From: Gentiana macrophylla
Taxonomy: Eukaryota > Streptophyta > Magnoliopsida > Gentianales > Gentianaceae
Reading direction: 5' to 3'
DNA: 64,000 bases
Assembly (NCBI GenBank): GCA_026214975.1
Contig: CM047815.1
Span: 82,728,800-82,792,799, forward strand
In this document: piece after piece, positions 59,160-64,000 of the stretch
Layout: each line of letters starts with the position of its first letter
How positions within the stretch are numbered: the first letter of the stretch is position 1
Notes under the pieces: model-generated
Seen by the model: only the letters and a program-made list of their open reading frames with translations
Told to the model about the DNA's origin: nothing
Databases searched by the model: none
Translations under genes and position numbers: made by a program

Positions 59160-59262
59160 ATCGTCATCATCAATCTTCGTCACCCACTTTGCATGATGAA
59201 GATAATCATCATCATCAATCTTCATCGCCCACTTTGCACTTCTCTAGTAAGTAACCAACCGC
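59160..59262 (+). pseudogene. Exon-1 relic of the cysteine-rich gene
   Basis: 59213-59259 matches the end of exon 1, the donor site and the first intron bases of copy C (45420-45468): TCATCAATCTTCATC, TTTGCACTTCTC, then GTAAGTAACCAAC. The same exon text is repeated once more just upstream (about 59164-59190), so the relic is itself duplicated. No exon 2 follows. Confidence 0.7.
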
Positions 59263-59625
59263 TGATGTACTTTGGAATGGTACCGATTTTGATCTTATTC
59301 ATAATGCCCCAAATCTATGATTGGGGCGCTAAGTAATCTTCAACACCCGATATGGTACCGAGGAATGGTACTGATTTTCATTTTTATTCATTACGCCCCA
59401 AACCTGTGTTTGGGGAGATATATAAGTAATCTTCATCACCCTCTTTGGTACCGATTTTGGTCCCTGTGTTTGGTGGGGCACAAAGTAAATCTTCATCACC
59501 CGCTATGGTACCGAGGAATGGTATTCATTACGCCCAAAGCCTGTGTTTGGGGCGCTAATCTTACTCACCCGCTATGGTACCGATTTTGGTATGTGTGTTT
59601 GGGACGCTAATTGAGCCGTAAAACT
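59255..59625 (+). repeat. Degenerate GGTACC minisatellite
   Basis: About five units of 50-90 bp, each with AAGTAATCTTCATCACCC-like text, TATGGTACCGA, then CATTACGCCCCAAACCTGTG and TTTGGGGCGCTA. GGTACC occurs near 59278, 59353, 59448, 59506 and 59577. The opening AAGTAA-ATCTTCATCACC words echo the adjacent exon-1 relic. Confidence 0.8.
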
Positions 59626-60370
59626 CAAAATCACTTTAAAAAATTTTGGGAGCTTCCGGTCTTTTGATAGTCGACACGCATGCTAGCAGTTCCTGCGTTT
59701 GTTGATGCGGCGTAAGTGCCACATATATAGGACAAAATTAATTTTCTAGGGAATCCCAACACCCTATTCCCTAAAATCGAACTGATAAGATCCCGGTATC
59801 CCACCATCGATCGCTTAATTTTCTATATATACATACACACTAGTAGAAACTCTGCAAAGCACGGGATGATTTAAAATGTTAAAATGATTATTAAAAATTC
59901 ATAAAAATAAAGGGAAGAAATTAATGATTGATCTAGTGTACTTGTCCAAAAAATTAAATACAACAAAGTTTCGTAATGTTTGTACTACTCTTTCTAATAT
60001 TCTACAACCCTTGTTTTTGTTTGTTTTTGTTTGTTTGCATGTTTTCCTTGTATAGTCATGAATGAATTATAATAGTGACATACAATTACAATCATTGTTG
60101 ACTAAAAATGATAAAATGTTGGTCTCTTGAAAAGGCTTTGGTTAAGTTTTTAGAGGGGATGAAAAACTTAGCACTTAAAACTTTTGAGTTAACAAACTCA
60201 AAGAAGGTCAAGAGTCTGGCCGATCGCCAAAGAGTCATCGACCACTCAAAAGAGTCCTGGCCGACAAGAGATATTACAAAATTTGTTGTAGCGGAATATA
60301 TTCAAATTAAGCCTTATACTTGTTGTTTAAATATGATACTAAGTATTAGATACTCAAAGCAGTTGTAAGT
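59626..60370. other. No recognisable gene
   Basis: AT-rich sequence with an isolated open stretch (60108-60368) that lacks any family signature. Confidence 0.5.
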
Positions 60371-61812
60371 GTGTGATCCAGCTTGCTAGTTTCAAAGAAG
60401 TTGATGTGACTGTACTAAATGCATAAATTAAAGGCGTAAAGTAAGTAAGCAAGTTTTATAGTGGTTCCGTGGTGTAATCCTCGTCAATCCACTCTTCTCC
60501 TTGTGATGTTGGAGAAAATTCACTAGAGATTGAGGTAGCAGTTACAAAAATCCCTAAGCTGTCTGTCATTCACCAATAACTATGGCTTCACAAACTGAAC
60601 ACTTGAAACAGGTAGGATTGCTGCTTCAAAGTATTCCAATGGTCCTTGAAGGGTAGGATTGCCTCTTCACCAGCTCCACCACAAACAATAGTTCTTGTCA
60701 CCTAAGTGCTTCTCTCTGCCTTCAACAAAGTTTCTTGTAAAAGAAAGTTTGAATCAAGTGAATGATTCAACAGTCAGCAGCTTGATCAGGATGAAATGAT
60801 CAACAGCTTGATATCTTCAAGTGTGTAGACTTGATGTAACTTGATAGCAGATTACACTTGAAGAGTTTTCTGGATCAGTAGCTTTATGCTTAGTGAAAGT
60901 CAGCAGGGTGATTTCTTGTTAATAAACTTGATAGCTTAAGATAGATTGTTGTTTTTCATCATTTATATCCTGAATTAGAGTCTTCTATTTATAGTGAGAA
61001 TCTCGTGACTTATGTTTGAAATTCAAACATAGCCGTCAGATTTGTCCCCATCTTGACTTTCTTTTCATTCCCTCAGACATAGTAATCGACACTGCTGGCT
61101 TACTTTTTTGACAGCTTTCACCGCCCACCCTTTGACTTATATCTATTGGTTAATCCTCCGAATTTTTCCACCATCACTTTAATCTTGACCATTGATTGTT
61201 TGACAAAATCAAGACTTTGATCTGTCATTATCCTTGTAATCTTTCAATGTTACCTTTGATTAAATCAAGATTTACATTCAGCAGATTCTCTGTATGTAAG
61301 TCTCATTGAATGCTTGTCATCAATTGTTCAAGTTTGTCGTGTTTATAAAACACTTCAAATTGATCGCCTTCTATCTAACTTTTTATTGTGAAGTTAGAGT
61401 ACACCAATTTGAACATAACTAAGTTCCAATCACCACTTAACTTATGGAACTTAGACTTATATACACTGTGTATATGTAATCGCTTTAGGTCATCACTGCA
61501 CTTCCCTAAATTCCGATTCCATATCATTGACTTAAAATACTAAGTTTGATCCCTTAGCCTACAATAATCGAAGTTTGAACCTCACTTTCGCCTTCAAAGA
61601 GGTTCCTAATATAATCTAATGCCTAGTAACCTTATCGACTCCAGACAGTCATCCGATAAAGTTAGTTGACTTACTTACAATGCTTGTTTGATCAAACCTA
61701 TACAAAGATCAAACTCTAATAAACCTATACATTTGATCTTGACATCTTTTGCCTTTGCACTATAACAAAATAGTCCTGGCACTCATCATTAAAACTTAAA
61801 ATAAGTCCAACA
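60371..61812 (-). mobile_element. 3' LTR of a SIRE-like Copia element
   Basis: On the minus strand it begins TGTTGGACTTATTTTAAG at 61812, just after a purine stretch (AAGAGGAAAT), and runs about 1.44 kb. TATA box CTATAAATAG at about 60986-60995. Length and start sequence fit SIRE/Maximus Copia LTRs. The right-hand LTR would lie beyond 64000. The left end near 60371 is approximate. Confidence 0.6.
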
Positions 61813-61984
61813 ATTTCCTCTTTAGTCATGATGCCAATACCTCCTTACAAAGAAAGCAAAAAGATAAAACAAAAACAGTAACAAATTCAATCATTTCTCA
61901 TTATAATCATTTGTTCAACATTATTACAAACTTGGATCAAGTTAGAATGAAGTAAACAAAGGTAAGTATGTTGATCTAGCTTCA

Positions 61985-64000
61985 GCCTTTGTCTTGCTCT
62001 TTCTTCCGATAATACTCCATGAATTCTTTGACTACATCCTCGCATCCATTGATTTTCAATTGGAGAAAAGTCAATCCAATGATTTAGATATTTCCACCAC
62101 TTCCGTGCTTCGTAGAGTTAATCTTATGGTGTGAACATTGAAGCCCGGTCTCATGTAGAAGTATTTGAATTCATCCAAGGAATTCTTTTGTCGATTGAAC
62201 AGCTTCCCAATCTACCTCTTCCACTCCGCCTCCTCTTCCACCTCTAGTAGAAGCTCATTGCTTTGACCCTTATTTCCCAAAGCTTCATTCCTAGAAAGGA
62301 ATCCTCGACCTCAAAATATCCCATGTGAATGTAAGGTCTTTTCTTTCCATAGTATAGTCGCTATATTCCTTTTAGAGGGTATCACCAATCGAATCCTCGC
62401 CAGTGCATGTTTCTAAACTCATTTGTATCAGCCTCCCATTTCTTCTTTGCAAATATCCTTGCAGCTTCCTTTGCTTCTTTTGTAAGGCCATCTTCCCCCT
62501 TATTGACATCATCAACAAACCGACAAAGAGACCATGAACACTCTCCCGTGTGATCACTAAGTTAGCAAGTTGACCTTCCATAATCTCTGTTCTTGTGTCA
62601 ACCGCAGTTGATCCTTCCTTTCATAGTTTGTTCCAAGAGATAGATCCTTTCAGGTGATCTTAGGATCCAATGCCGCATGTTGAGGTGGTTCAAGAGGTTA
62701 GCCACAAGCAGCTTGGGTGCCTCAAAGAAGCTTGTCAAGCTTTTTGTGTAAAGAGGCAAACTGCTCATTCAAAACTTATCTCAGGTGTGCATTGCCTTGT
62801 TTTATACCTCTCACATCTTTGGTCAAGTCGCAAGTGCATAATGAGTGGAAGTGATGTTGAAGCAAACTGTCTCAATAGTTCTTCTATTCTCCACAAGATT
62901 CATCAAATCTTTCAATCTTTGCTCATGTCTATTGAGTTGAGTTCTTAACTTTGTAATGTCATCTCTGACTGCTCTCAACTCATCCAAAACATGTGCTGGT
63001 ACAGTACCAGCCATGCCTCCACCCATATGTCCAGAAGCATCATCAGCAGGTTCTTCAACATTGTAATGTGCCCTTTGTGTGTCGACAACCAAAGCCCGCC
63101 CTATTCCATCCAAAGCAGATCAGACCATCTTCAACCACATCTCCAAAGATGTCTTCCAAGATAGGATCTTGTGCAAAGTTGAGGTTCCAAAACATGTTCT
63201 TCCTCAAAAATTGGTACGTGTGCCTCGCTGAGGTTCATCATCAAGAACTCCTTCTTCCTCGTGCACTTGGAACTCCTCATCATCAAATCATAATCCAAGC
63301 AAATTTTTCATCCTCATCAACAACATCAACACGACTATCCTTTCCTTCGCTTGCCTTAGCTCAGAGATCAGAGATCAGACCGACAGTGTTTCAAAGAACT
63401 GCTCTATAAACAGTCTTTTCAGCTAGTACAGGGGTTTCCTCCAAACCCATTATAGGTTCCAACCTTTGTCCAGGTGTTGTCTGATCCTCAGCAGCCTGTA
63501 CCTCCTGTTCCAACCTGTATTCAGGTGTTGTTTGTTCCTCAGCAATCTGAACCTCCTCAGAATGTGTGGGTGATTCTTCCAAACCCATCACCAAATCCAA
63601 TCTCTGTCCTAACACTGTTTGTTCCTCAGTGATTAGGATCCTTTCTTCAACAAAAATAAAAGGAAAAGCAGCCAAATTTTCCTTTACTACTCCTCTAACA
63701 CCAGCAATCTTCTGCAGTTGATCTCCAACTTGAGTTAAGGTATCCTGAGTGTCAAACCACTCCTGATATTGAGCTAAATCTTCAGAACTGATGGCAGGCT
63801 CACTATGTGCAATTACCATCTCCTCATCCAAATTTTCAGTCTGCTTGTCAAAAGGAAGTGCATCAGATTCTACAACTAGTAATGTGTCAGACATACTAAC
63901 CAGCCTGTTGTCTTCAAAATGTATTCCATCATTTATTAGAGCCACCAATTCATCTATGGTTAGATCCTCCAGATCTTCATCCATCTCGATCGCTTTGTCG
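61985..64000 (-). pseudogene. Extra (env-position) open frame of the SIRE-like element, broken
   Basis: Minus-strand pieces: 63984-63391, still open at the window edge, acidic (MDEDLEDLTIDELVALINDG) with three imperfect EEQT...QRL...MGLEE repeats; 63113-62823 with coiled-coil text DELRAVRDDITKLRTQLNRH; then 62650-61985 in shifting frames, ending near NGCEDVVKEFMEYYRKKEQD. The position, between pol (outside) and the 3' LTR, is that of the env-like ORF of SIRE elements, but I see no membrane segment and do not recognise a defined domain. Role unknown. Confidence 0.45.

Noticed and set aside
59010..59225. Asp/His-rich frame (DDDD repeats) near 59100
   Set aside because: It comes from the ATCATC repeat of the exon-1 relic and minisatellite, read in the wrong direction.
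60108..60368. 86-codon plus-strand frame with Lys/Ser-rich text
   Set aside because: No domain and no paralogue in the window; it looks like chance openness in AT-rich DNA.
1..64000. CRISPR arrays, tRNA, rRNA, bacterial operons or organellar insertions
   Set aside because: No cloverleaf, rRNA core, regular spacer array or plastid/mitochondrial gene text was seen. The only tRNA-related sequences are the short retrotransposon primer sites.

Overview
This is a stretch of nuclear DNA from a flowering plant, most likely a eudicot. The evidence is AT-rich DNA, plant-type introns, Athila-class Gypsy elements with a tRNA-Asp-type primer site, several Ty1/Copia lineages (including one SIRE-like), plant L1-type LINEs whose C-terminus is an RNase H, a FAR1-family relic, a MULE fragment, and a CACTA element carrying a piece of an NF-YB gene. 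I cannot name the species. There are no tRNA, rRNA, CRISPR or organellar genes. Nearly all coding capacity is decayed transposon sequence.

The only host-type genes I can support are three paralogues of a small two-exon gene. The predicted product is a secreted protein of about 120 residues with six cysteines near its C-terminus. Copy A (2554-3572) and copy B (34612-35076) lie on the minus strand. Copy C (41639-45806) lies on the plus strand and is split in its signal-peptide codons by a 3,687-bp CACTA transposon with a GTG target duplication. Copies A and B sit in a larger duplicated segment: 2150-13420, swollen by three LINE insertions, corresponds to 34205-37575. A fourth, inverted relic lies at 58840-59262 and runs into a degenerate tandem repeat.

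Layout: 1-1090 LTR-like Gypsy debris; 1210-2020 FAR1-like pseudogene with an internal deletion; 2150-3830 cysteine-rich gene A; 3854-12640 LINEs with a nested solo LTR; 12790-16119 decayed Copia element on the minus strand; 17026-34205 a related Copia fragment split by a 15.6-kb Athila element (17541-33139, TSD AAACC); inside that Athila gag, a second Copia (20769-25774, TSD TGGGT); 34205-37575 duplicated segment with gene B; 37577-38660 MULE fragment; 39010-40155 LINE; 40157-41110 repeat debris; 41250-46070 gene C with the CACTA; 46917-51646 Copia with two LTRs; 52270-54530 LINE split by a second solo LTR of the same family as 6033-7801; 54590-57072 Copia and Gypsy fragments; 57073-60370 mostly unassigned, with the exon-1 relic and a GGTACC minisatellite; 60371-64000 the LTR and an extra open frame of a SIRE-like Copia.

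How the parts interact: the nesting gives a relative history. The cysteine-rich gene segment was duplicated together with flanking Copia sequence, then LINEs, an Athila, another Copia and a CACTA inserted into the copies. Several insertions can be dated relative to the duplication because the other copy keeps the empty site. Coordinates of LTR ends with target duplications are exact to the base; boundaries of decayed elements are approximate.
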